Below, piece by piece: positions 56,102 to 64,000 of a stretch of 64,000 bases of DNA (its first letter is position 1; each line of letters begins with the position of its first letter). Both the position numbers and the translations under genes were made by a program. Under the pieces are notes generated by a model. That model saw nothing but the letters and a program-made list of their open reading frames with translations, made no database searches and was not told the DNA's origin. The stretch lies in assembly GCA_021774795.1 (NCBI GenBank), contig JAJFIR010000006.1, positions 62,001 through 126,000 on the forward strand. Direction: 5' to 3'. Source of the stretch: Emcibacteraceae bacterium. GTDB lineage: Bacteria > Pseudomonadota > Alphaproteobacteria > Sphingomonadales > Emcibacteraceae.

Positions 56102-58162
56102 ATGCCAACGCTAACGATTGACGGAATAGAAGTTGAAGTGGAAAACGGTACAACCGTTTTGCAAGCTTGCGAACAAGCAGGCATAGAAATTCCACGCTTT
56201 TGTTACCATGAACGACTTTCAATTGCCGGAAACTGCCGGATGTGCCTTGTTGAAGTATCACCGGGACCGCCAAAACCGGCTGCGTCATGCGCGTTGCCTG
56301 CTAGTGACGGTATGGAAGTTAAAACCAATACGGAAAAAGTGAAGAAATTCCGTGAAGGGGTTATGGAATTCCTGCTAATCAATCACCCGCTCGATTGCCC
56401 GATTTGTGATCAAGGGGGTGAATGTGACCTTCAGGATCAATCAATGGCGTACGGTATTGGTAATAATCGTTACGAAGAGAAACGCCGGATTGTAAAAGAA
56501 AAATATATGGGTCCTTTGATCCGCACTATAATGACCCGCTGTATCCACTGTACCCGCTGTGTTCGGTTCGCTGATGAAATTGCCGGTGTGCCGTCATTAG
56601 GGGCAATTGGCCGCGGTGAGAATACGCAAATTACAACTTATAACGAGCAAGCATTTGCATCAGAACTATCCGGTAATGTTGTTGATCTATGCCCGGTTGG
56701 CGCGCTGACTTCAAAGCCGTACACTTTTAAGGCCCGCCCCTGGGAACTTAAAAACACGGAAACAATTGATGTGCATGATGCTCTTGGGTCAAATATCCGC
56801 GTCGATGCACGCGGTCGCGCGGTCATGCGGGCACTGCCGCGAATTCACGAAGATGTAAATGAAGAATGGATTTCAGATAAAACCCGTCATGCGGTTGACG
56901 GTCTTTCAAAAAATAGACTTGATCGACCTTATGTTAAGAAAAAAGGCAAATTGGTTGAAGCAACATGGAACGAGGCATTCGCACTCATTGCCAAGAAAAT
57001 CGAAGGTTTAAATGGGGATCAAATCGCTGGCCTCGTGGGTGATCTTTGTGACACAGAAAGTATGTATGCTTTTAAGACTTTGATGAATTCTTTGGGCGGA
57101 AAAATTGATTGCCGCCAAGACGGTTCAAAAGTCGGCGCTAAACACCGTGCAGGCTATCTTTTTAACACAGGTGTTTCTGGAATTGATCAGGCAGATGCCT
57201 GTTTACTTATTGGATCAAACCCACGGCACGAATCGCCAGTGCTTAATGCACGGCTTCGCCAACGTTGGCTTACAAGAAAATGTAAAATTGCCAATGTGGG
57301 TCCAGATATAGACATTAGCTACAAAGTAGATCAACTGGGCGATAGCGCAAAGATTTTGCAGGATATTCTTGATGGAAAGAATGATTTCGCGGAAGTCCTA
57401 AATTCAGCGAAAAAACCGATGCTTATTTTGGGGCAGGGCGCACTAAACCGGGAAGACAGCCCACAAATTATTAAACTTGCACATGATATCGCCGAGAAAT
57501 ACGGATTAATTAAGGGTGTTTGGAATGGCTTTAATGTGCTCCATACTGCGGCTAGCAGGGTCGCTGCGCTCGATATGGGATTGGTTACGGACACTGGTGT
57601 TGAGGGAATATTGGCTGGCGTAGAGTCTAGCGATATAAAGGTCGTATATAATTTGGGTGCAGATGAATTGGACACAAGGCGATTAAAGAAAGCATTTGTG
57701 ATTTATCAAGGAAGTCACGGCGATGCCGGTGTAAAAAATGCTGATGTCATTTTGCCCGGGGTCGCATATACGGAAAAACCCGGGACATATTTAAATACAG
57801 AAGGCCGTGTTCAAATTGCCCAACGCGCCATCTTTGGTCCCGGTGAAGCCCGCGAAGATTGGACCATCTTTAGAGCGTTATCTGAACTGCTCGGAAAAAC
57901 ACTCAATTTCGATACGGTAGCTGAACTACGCAAAGCTATGACTACGCAATATCCCCAGTTTGCTATAATTGATCAGAAACCGGCGGCAAATTGGGCAGAT
58001 ATTGGGGTGGCTGGAAAAGTTTCGAAAGAAGGCTTTAGGCTGGCAATTTCGGATTTTTATGGAACAAACCCGATCGCAAGATCGTCCGAAACCATGGATG
58101 AGTGCCGAGCGGCAATGAACGGAGCGGACCAGGCACAGGGAGCAACGGGAACCAATGGGTAA
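56102..58162 (+). CDS. nuoG: NADH-quinone oxidoreductase subunit G (75 kDa)
   Basis: Fe-S protein carrying N1b, N4 and N5. The 686 residues open with a 2Fe-2S ferredoxin domain ([20 protein letters not shown]). The His-containing N5 motif is [20 protein letters not shown], then [20 protein letters not shown] for N4. A molybdopterin-oxidoreductase-like domain without metal fills the rest. No extra N7 cluster motif was seen. Its last 8 bases overlap nuoH. Confidence 0.98.
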   Translation: MPTLTIDGIEVEVENGTTVLQACEQAGIEIPRFCYHERLSIAGNCRMCLVEVSPGPPKPAASCALPASDGMEVKTNTEKVKKFREGVMEFLLINHPLDCPICDQGGECDLQDQSMAYGIGNNRYEEKRRIVKEKYMGPLIRTIMTRCIHCTRCVRFADEIAGVPSLGAIGRGENTQITTYNEQAFASELSGNVVDLCPVGALTSKPYTFKARPWELKNTETIDVHDALGSNIRVDARGRAVMRALPRIHEDVNEEWISDKTRHAVDGLSKNRLDRPYVKKKGKLVEATWNEAFALIAKKIEGLNGDQIAGLVGDLCDTESMYAFKTLMNSLGGKIDCRQDGSKVGAKHRAGYLFNTGVSGIDQADACLLIGSNPRHESPVLNARLRQRWLTRKCKIANVGPDIDISYKVDQLGDSAKILQDILDGKNDFAEVLNSAKKPMLILGQGALNREDSPQIIKLAHDIAEKYGLIKGVWNGFNVLHTAASRVAALDMGLVTDTGVEGILAGVESSDIKVVYNLGADELDTRRLKKAFVIYQGSHGDAGVKNADVILPGVAYTEKPGTYLNTEGRVQIAQRAIFGPGEAREDWTIFRALSELLGKTLNFDTVAELRKAMTTQYPQFAIIDQKPAANWADIGVAGKVSKEGFRLAISDFYGTNPIARSSETMDECRAAMNGADQAQGATGTNG

Positions 58163-59216
58163 GTATTTAGACATCGTCGCTGGTTGGTTTGGTTATCGTT
58201 ATGATGACTGGGCACTTTTAACATTTGGCACTATTGCTAATGTTTTGGTGGTTGCGCTTCCTGTTCTGCTTGCCGTCGCCATGATCGTTTGGGTTGACCG
58301 GAAAGTATGGGCGGCTATTCAAATTCGCAAGGGACCAAATATCGTTGGGCCATTTGGATTGATGCAGTCATTCGCCGATGGTCTAAAGGTATTTTTAAAA
58401 GAAACTATTATTCCAGCGGGGGCCAATAAATTTCTGTTCTTACTTGCACCAGCACTAAGTCTTATATTCGGTCTTGTCGGGTGGGCGGTATTTCCTTTTG
58501 GTGAGGGGGTTGTGATTTCCGACTTAAACGTTGGTATTCTTTACCTTTTCGCGGTTTCATCACTGGCGGTTTACGGTATTATTATTGCTGGTTGGGCGTC
58601 AAATTCCCGTTATGCGTTCCTTGGCGCGATGCGAAGTGCAGCGCAAATGGTATCTTATGAGGTATCCATTGGGTTTGTTCTCGTATGTGTATTAATGTGC
58701 GTCGGATCACTTAATTTAACTGATGTGGTTCTTGCCCAGAAAAACGTAATGTTTGGAGTTAACGGTTATTTCTTCTCTGGCTTATTCCCAATGTTTGTGA
58801 TTTTCTTCGTTTCTGCACTTGCTGAAACGAATAGGACACCATTTGACCTACCGGAAGCAGAAGAAGAAATCGTAGCAGGGTTTCAGATCGAATATTCTTC
58901 AATGTCGATGGCGCTTTTTTATCTTGGTGAATATGCAAACATCATCCTTATGTGCGGCATGATGAGCCTCCTGTTTTTTGGTGGCTGGTTGCCGCCATTT
59001 GATTGGGAACCACTTTACATGGTGCCCGGTATTATCTGGTTATTCGGTAAAATATTTTTCTTTTTCTTTTGTTTTGCATGGGTAAAAGCCTCCGTGCCAC
59101 GTTACCGTTACGACCAATTGATGCGCCTTGGCTGGAAAGTATTTTTGCCGGTCTCACTTTTATGGGTTGTTCTGACATCAGGCTACCTCGTTCTTTTTGA
59201 TAAGTTACCGGGGTAG
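58155..59216 (+). CDS. nuoH: NADH-quinone oxidoreductase subunit H (ND1)
   Basis: Membrane subunit at the junction of quinone channel and proton path. The 353 residues have about eight helices, with [20 protein letters not shown] and the conserved [20 protein letters not shown] loop. The C-terminus has [20 protein letters not shown]. Overlaps nuoG; nuoI follows after 11 bases with AGGAG. Confidence 0.99.
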   Translation: MGKYLDIVAGWFGYRYDDWALLTFGTIANVLVVALPVLLAVAMIVWVDRKVWAAIQIRKGPNIVGPFGLMQSFADGLKVFLKETIIPAGANKFLFLLAPALSLIFGLVGWAVFPFGEGVVISDLNVGILYLFAVSSLAVYGIIIAGWASNSRYAFLGAMRSAAQMVSYEVSIGFVLVCVLMCVGSLNLTDVVLAQKNVMFGVNGYFFSGLFPMFVIFFVSALAETNRTPFDLPEAEEEIVAGFQIEYSSMSMALFYLGEYANIILMCGMMSLLFFGGWLPPFDWEPLYMVPGIIWLFGKIFFFFFCFAWVKASVPRYRYDQLMRLGWKVFLPVSLLWVVLTSGYLVLFDKLPG

Positions 59217-59227
59217 GAGATTAAATT

Positions 59228-59716
59228 ATGGCTTTTTTAGATCATGCAGCACGGACTATTTTCCTTACGGAATTTGTTAAGGGAATGGGACTTACACTTA
59301 AATATTTCTTTAAGAAAAAGGTAACCATAAACTACCCACATGAAAAAGGACCCTTAAGCCCGCGATTCAGAGGCGAGCATGCGTTGCGCCGTTATGAAAA
59401 TGGTGAGGAAAGATGCATTGCCTGTAAACTATGCGAAGCAATTTGCCCCGCGCAGGCGATTACCATTGAAGCGGACATCCGAGATGATGGGACCCGCCGT
59501 ACGACCCGTTACGATATTGATATGACGAAATGTATATACTGTGGTTACTGTCAGGAAGCGTGCCCGGTAGAAGCAATTGTTGAAGGTCCGAATTTTGAAT
59601 ATGCAACTGAAACACGTGAAGAACTTTTATATGACAAAGATAAGCTTCTCGATAATGGGGATCGCTGGGAACGTCAGCTCGCTCTTAATATTGAGCTTGA
59701 CGCACCATATAGATAG
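59228..59716 (+). CDS. nuoI: NADH-quinone oxidoreductase subunit I (TYKY, 2x 4Fe-4S)
   Basis: Ferredoxin-like subunit with clusters N6a and N6b. The 162 residues hold two motifs: [20 protein letters not shown] and [20 protein letters not shown]. The N-terminal amphipathic helix ([20 protein letters not shown]) binds the membrane arm. Length and motifs are those of alphaproteobacterial and mitochondrial homologues. Confidence 0.99.
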   Translation: MAFLDHAARTIFLTEFVKGMGLTLKYFFKKKVTINYPHEKGPLSPRFRGEHALRRYENGEERCIACKLCEAICPAQAITIEADIRDDGTRRTTRYDIDMTKCIYCGYCQEACPVEAIVEGPNFEYATETREELLYDKDKLLDNGDRWERQLALNIELDAPYR

Positions 59717-59739
59717 AAGGCCGGTAGAGGAAATTTGAG

Positions 59740-60360
59740 ATGATAGCAGCCATTTGTTTTTATATATTTGCCACTATATTAGTAGGCTCAGCGGTGATGG
59801 TGGTTTTTAGTAAAAACCCGGTTCATTCTGTTCTCTTTTTAATATTAGCTTTTTTTAACGCTGCCGGACTATTTGTGCTGCTTGGTGCGGAATTTGTCGC
59901 GATGATCCTTGTCATTGTATATGTGGGTGCTGTTGCGGTGATGTTCCTGTTTGTGGTGATGATGCTCGATATTAATTTCACGGAACTGCGAAAAGGCGTG
60001 CAGGACTATTTACCAATCGGGCTATTGATTGGGTTTATATTACTGGTTGAAATGGTTGTTATTGTTGGTGGGTGGAGTATGTCTGACGGTATTGCGATAA
60101 CCATTACGGCGGCGACACCACCAGCAAATGAAATAACAAACACTGACGCCATCGGACGAATTTTATATACGGACTATATTTATCTATTCCAAATTGCCGG
60201 ATTGGTGCTGCTTGTCGCAATGATTGGTGCGATTGTGCTTACGCACAGAAAACGACCGGGTGTTAAGAAACAAAATATTGGTGATCAAGTACGTCGTCGC
60301 CGTGGTGACGCTTTTGAAGCCATTGATGTTAAACCAGGTCAAGGAATTGGGAAAATATGA
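59740..60360 (+). CDS. nuoJ: NADH-quinone oxidoreductase subunit J (ND6)
   Basis: Membrane subunit of 206 residues and five helices. The pi-bulge helix 3 region is [21 protein letters not shown] conserved hydrophilic C-terminus follows [20 protein letters not shown]. Its stop overlaps the start of nuoK by 4 bases. Confidence 0.97.
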   Translation: MIAAICFYIFATILVGSAVMVVFSKNPVHSVLFLILAFFNAAGLFVLLGAEFVAMILVIVYVGAVAVMFLFVVMMLDINFTELRKGVQDYLPIGLLIGFILLVEMVVIVGGWSMSDGIAITITAATPPANEITNTDAIGRILYTDYIYLFQIAGLVLLVAMIGAIVLTHRKRPGVKKQNIGDQVRRRRGDAFEAIDVKPGQGIGKI

Positions 60361-60671
60361 TGTTAGAAATTGGAATTGAGCATTACCTTACCGTCGCAGC
60401 TATGCTTTTCACATTGGGTGTATTCGGTATTTTTCTAAACCGTAAAAATGTGATCATCATATTGCTTTCTGTTGAGCTTATCTTGTTATCAGTAAATATT
60501 AATCTTGTCGCGTTTTCTTCCTATATGGGTGATCTGGTTGGACAGGTCTTTACCATGCTTATTTTAACCGTTGCAGCCGCTGAGGCCTCAATCGGATTAG
60601 CCATTCTTGTGGTTTATTTCCGAAATAGAGGCTCGATCGCGGTTGAAGACATTCATCTGATGAAGGGATAA
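60357..60671 (+). CDS. nuoK: NADH-quinone oxidoreductase subunit K (ND4L)
   Basis: Three-helix subunit of 104 residues with the buried Glu pair of the proton path ([20 protein letters not shown] and [20 protein letters not shown]). Two adjacent ATGs (60357, 60360) are possible starts; the first gives an ATGA overlap with nuoJ. nuoL follows 7 bases later. Confidence 0.98.
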   Translation: MMLEIGIEHYLTVAAMLFTLGVFGIFLNRKNVIIILLSVELILLSVNINLVAFSSYMGDLVGQVFTMLILTVAAAEASIGLAILVVYFRNRGSIAVEDIHLMKG

Positions 60672-60678
60672 TAATAAA

Positions 60679-62610
60679 ATGTATCAGACCATTGTCTTCC
60701 TACCGCTTATTGCGTCACTGATCGCCGGACTATTTGGCAAGCAAATTGGTGACCGCGGTGCGCAACTCGTAACGTGTGGTGCACTTTTGGTGTCTGCGGT
60801 TTTATCATGGGTGGCCTTTTTCCAAATAGGTTTAGCCGCCGGTGATCATTCGCAACATGTTCAGGTTTTAAGCTGGATCGTTTCCGGTGATTTTAACGTA
60901 AACTGGGCCTTTCAGATTGATACGTTGACAGCAGTAATGCTTGTTGTGGTGAACACGGTTTCATGCTTGGTTCATATTTATAGTATTGGTTATATGAGCC
61001 ACGACGAACATATTCCGCGCTTTATGTCTTATTTGTCGCTGTTCACATTTGCCATGTTGATGCTCATCACATCCGATAATTTTGTTCAAATGTTTTTTGG
61101 TTGGGAAGGCGTCGGTCTTGCTTCCTACCTGCTCATTGGGTTTTGGTATAAAAAACCAACTGCCTGCGCTGCCGCAATTAAAGCATTCGTTGTAAACAGG
61201 GTAGGTGACTTCGGTTTTGCACTCGGCATTTTTGCAATATTTATGACCTTTGGCAGTGCTGATTTTTCCGTGGTGTTTGCTGATGTTGGTTCTTATACGG
61301 ATAAATCCATTCATTTTCTTGGAATGGAACTCGATCTTTTAACAACCATCTGTATACTTTTGTTTATCGGTGCGATGGGCAAATCCGCCCAACTTGGGCT
61401 TCATACCTGGCTACCGGACGCCATGGAAGGACCGACACCTGTGTCAGCACTTATCCATGCAGCAACAATGGTAACCGCCGGTGTGTTTATGGTGGCGCGC
61501 TGTTCTCCCCTGTTTGAATATGCACCCGCTGCACTTGAAGTGGTTTGCATTATTGGTGCTTCGACCGCGTTTTTCGCAGCGACCGTCGGTATGTCACAAT
61601 TTGATATCAAACGTGTTATCGCTTATTCAACTTGTTCGCAGCTTGGCTATATGTTCTTTGCATTGGGTGTTGGTGCATATGGGGCTGCGATATTCCATTT
61701 ATTTACCCATGCCTTCTTTAAAGCACTCTTGTTCCTAGGTTCAGGCTCCGTAATCCATGCGAGCAGCGACGAACAAGATATGCGAAACATGGGCGGACTT
61801 CGCACTAAAATTCCCGCAACATTTTGGATGATGACTATTGGAACACTTGCGCTTACCGGTTTTCCGTTCTTGGCCGGGTATTATTCAAAAGATATGATAA
61901 TTGAAAGCGCGTTTGCAGCACATAGCAGTGTTGGTGGTTACGCATTTGCGATGGGTGTTATCGCGGCACTTATGACTTCGTTTTATTCATGGCGGCTCAT
62001 ATTTATGACATTCTTTGGCGAAAGCCGCGCCAGCAAGGAAGTTCAAGGCCATGTACATGAAAGCCCGCAAGTTATGCTTATCCCGTTATATGGATTGGCG
62101 GCCGGTGCTATCGCCTCCGGATTTATATTTAAAGAATATTTTGTTGGTGCCAATTACGAAGATTTCTGGGCAGGGGCGTTATTCCTTGCAGGTGAAAATG
62201 TTATGGAAGCGGCGCATCATGTACCTACATGGGTTATCGTTTCCCCGTTCGTTGCCATGGTGGTCGGATTTGCGTCCGCATACTATTTCTATATAAGGCG
62301 TCCTGAAATGCCCGGCAAATTCACCGAAACCTTCCGTTTTCTGTACGCCTTATCATTTAACAAATGGTACTTCGATGAAATCTACGACTTTTTGTTTGTC
62401 CGCCCGGCAATGAAAATCGGGCAAATATGCTGGAAATCTGGTGATGAAAATTTTATTGACCGATATGGACCAGATGGCGTTTCGGCGTTAGTCGTTAGAC
62501 TGTCTGAAAAATGTAAAAAAGTACAAACGGGCTATTTATATCATTACGCTTTTGCCATGTTGATCGGGCTATCCGCGTTTGTTTCCTGGTTCGTATTGGG
62601 AGGGCAGTAA
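60679..62610 (+). CDS. nuoL: NADH-quinone oxidoreductase subunit L (ND5)
   Basis: Distal antiporter-like proton-pumping subunit of 643 residues, about 16 helices. Typical stretches are [20 protein letters not shown], then [40 protein letters not shown] and [13 protein letters not shown]. The C-terminal region contains the lateral helix expected in ND5. nuoM follows 1 base after its stop. Confidence 0.99.
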   Translation: MYQTIVFLPLIASLIAGLFGKQIGDRGAQLVTCGALLVSAVLSWVAFFQIGLAAGDHSQHVQVLSWIVSGDFNVNWAFQIDTLTAVMLVVVNTVSCLVHIYSIGYMSHDEHIPRFMSYLSLFTFAMLMLITSDNFVQMFFGWEGVGLASYLLIGFWYKKPTACAAAIKAFVVNRVGDFGFALGIFAIFMTFGSADFSVVFADVGSYTDKSIHFLGMELDLLTTICILLFIGAMGKSAQLGLHTWLPDAMEGPTPVSALIHAATMVTAGVFMVARCSPLFEYAPAALEVVCIIGASTAFFAATVGMSQFDIKRVIAYSTCSQLGYMFFALGVGAYGAAIFHLFTHAFFKALLFLGSGSVIHASSDEQDMRNMGGLRTKIPATFWMMTIGTLALTGFPFLAGYYSKDMIIESAFAAHSSVGGYAFAMGVIAALMTSFYSWRLIFMTFFGESRASKEVQGHVHESPQVMLIPLYGLAAGAIASGFIFKEYFVGANYEDFWAGALFLAGENVMEAAHHVPTWVIVSPFVAMVVGFASAYYFYIRRPEMPGKFTETFRFLYALSFNKWYFDEIYDFLFVRPAMKIGQICWKSGDENFIDRYGPDGVSALVVRLSEKCKKVQTGYLYHYAFAMLIGLSAFVSWFVLGGQ

Positions 62611-62611
62611 A

Positions 62612-64000
62612 ATGGAACATTTCCCAATTCTTTCGGCTATCACCTTTTTACCGCTGCTCGGTGTGCTTATTATATTAAGTATTACAGGTGAAAAAGAAAT
62701 TGTTGACCGTAATTCAAGAAATGCAGCGCTTCTGACAACTGTTGCGACATTCCTTTTTTCATTGGTGCTCTGGTTTGGTTTTGATAAAACAACCGCAAAT
62801 TTCCAATTCGAAGAAAATGCCCAGTGGCTTGGCGGCGGTATAAGCTATCATATGGGTATTGATGGAATTTCGATCCTCTTTGTTTTGCTTACAACATTTA
62901 TTATGCCGATTTGTATTCTATGTGGCTGGGACACGATCAAAGACCGCGTCAAGGAATATATGATTGCCTTCCTGCTTCTTGAATGTTTTATGATTGGCGT
63001 TTTCTGTACATTGGATCTGGTATTATTTTACGTATTTTTTGAAGCGGGTCTTATCCCAATGTTCCTGATCATTGGTGTATGGGGCGGTGCAAACTGCATA
63101 TATGCTGCTTATAAACTGTTTCTTTATACATTGCTTGGTTCCGTGCTTATGCTTGTTGCGATGCTCTATATGTACGGGCAGGCGGGCACCACCGATATTC
63201 CTACATTGATGCAGTTTGATTTTGATCCCCATGCTCAAACATGGCTGTGGCTCGCGTTTTTTGCTTCATTTGCCGTTAAGATGCCGATGTGGCCGGTACA
63301 TACCTGGCTTCCTGATGCTCACGTGCAGGCGCCGACGGCTGGCTCGGTGATACTGGCGGGTATCTTGCTTAAAATGGGTGGTTATGGTTTTCTTCGTTTC
63401 TCGCTTCCCATGTTCCCGGTTGCTTCATATGAATTTACTTGGCTCATTTTTAGTCTGTCATGTATCGCGATTATATATACGTCACTGGTTGCACTGGTTC
63501 AGACAGACATGAAAAAGCTGATTGCCTATTCATCTGTCGCACATATGGGCTTTGTGACAATTGGAATTTTCACATTCAATATTCAAGGCCTTGAAGGTGC
63601 CATAATGGTTATGTTGGCGCATGGATTTGTCGCTGCCGCGCTTTTCCTCTGTGTTGGTGTGGTTTATGATAGACTGCACACTCGTGATATAAACCGTTAC
63701 GGCGGTCTGGTGAATATCATGCCACGCTATGCGCTTGTATTCATGTTCTTCACAATGGCTTCCGTTGGATTGCCCGGAACCGCAAACTTTGTAGGTGAAG
63801 TCCTGGTGCTTGTTGGAATATTTAAAGTCAGTAGCTGGGTAACATTCTTTGCTTTATTTGGTGTGATTCTCGGGGCAGCTTATATGCTTTATCTATACAG
63901 ACGGGTTGTATTTGGCGAACTAACGAAAGACGATTTAAAAAATATGCTTGATCTGGAGAAACGCGAAATAATTATTTTCGCGCCGCTGGTGATATTTACG
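62612..64000 (+). CDS. nuoM: NADH-quinone oxidoreductase subunit M (ND4), cut by window edge
   Basis: Antiporter-like proton-pumping subunit; the frame opens with ATG at 62612 and stays open to the last base, 463 codons. Typical sequence includes [60 protein letters not shown] and [20 protein letters not shown]. The usual length is about 500 residues, so perhaps 35-40 are outside the window. nuoN should follow. Confidence 0.97.
   Translation, partial: MEHFPILSAITFLPLLGVLIILSITGEKEIVDRNSRNAALLTTVATFLFSLVLWFGFDKTTANFQFEENAQWLGGGISYHMGIDGISILFVLLTTFIMPICILCGWDTIKDRVKEYMIAFLLLECFMIGVFCTLDLVLFYVFFEAGLIPMFLIIGVWGGANCIYAAYKLFLYTLLGSVLMLVAMLYMYGQAGTTDIPTLMQFDFDPHAQTWLWLAFFASFAVKMPMWPVHTWLPDAHVQAPTAGSVILAGILLKMGGYGFLRFSLPMFPVASYEFTWLIFSLSCIAIIYTSLVALVQTDMKKLIAYSSVAHMGFVTIGIFTFNIQGLEGAIMVMLAHGFVAAALFLCVGVVYDRLHTRDINRYGGLVNIMPRYALVFMFFTMASVGLPGTANFVGEVLVLVGIFKVSSWVTFFALFGVILGAAYMLYLYRRVVFGELTKDDLKNMLDLEKREIIIFAPLVIFT

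Overview
The window is a chromosomal segment of a flagellated alphaproteobacterium with AT-rich DNA. The evidence is the CckA-type hybrid kinase directly behind a flagellar export operon, TTAA-N7-TTAA (CtrA-type) sites before flagellar and chemotaxis operons, a eukaryote-like NADP-isocitrate dehydrogenase, separate nuoC and nuoD genes, and the order tig-clpP-clpX-lon-hup-tRNA-nuo. I cannot place it below class. No prophage, IS element, CRISPR array or rRNA gene was seen.

Layout. 1-18.3 kb is a motility block. On the minus strand flgF-flgG-flgA (rod and P-ring chaperone, flgA cut by the window edge) sit behind a good sigma-54 promoter. Divergently, fliL-fliM-(DUF6468-like)-motE overlap each other. 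A CtrA-type box precedes cheZ, two tandem MotB/OmpA-like genes and a large exported TPR protein. fliP, fliO and an orphan FlhB C-terminal-like gene run on the minus strand. A perfect CtrA-type box separates them from flgB-flgC-fliE-fliQ-fliR-flhB, which ends in cckA, the kinase that normally feeds CtrA.

18.3-38 kb is housekeeping: recA with a near-consensus alphaproteobacterial SOS box, a decayed LysE-family gene, alaS, a voltage-gated-type K+ channel with a degenerate cyclic-nucleotide domain, icd, a LOG-family hydrolase, a LysM protein, an Atm1-type ABC exporter, psd-pssA (phosphatidylethanolamine synthesis), an RND efflux pair, a 182-residue unknown protein whose C-terminus resembles CheY-binding peptides, and glnB-glnA behind a sigma-54-type promoter. 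38-43.6 kb is a small accessory stretch: tRNA-His, a Tat-exported serine hydrolase, a GT87-like membrane protein, a metallo-beta-lactamase-fold lipoprotein, and the NAD(P)H-hydrate repair enzyme.

43.7-51.1 kb carries tRNA-Leu, trigger factor with a histone-like Lys/Ala/Pro tail, ClpP, ClpX, Lon and HU (protein folding and turnover), then tRNA-Val and tRNA-Asp. 51.4-64 kb is the respiratory complex I operon nuoABCDEFGHIJKLM, running off the right edge inside nuoM.

Most of the window is conventional. The most unusual parts are the cheZ / two-MotB-like / TPR module (one MotB-like protein has Ser where its neighbour has the ion-binding Asp, and no MotA is present), the shared QxxIDxL[LF] peptide in FliM, CheZ and the 182-residue protein, and the stack of CtrA and sigma-54 sites around the motility operons.
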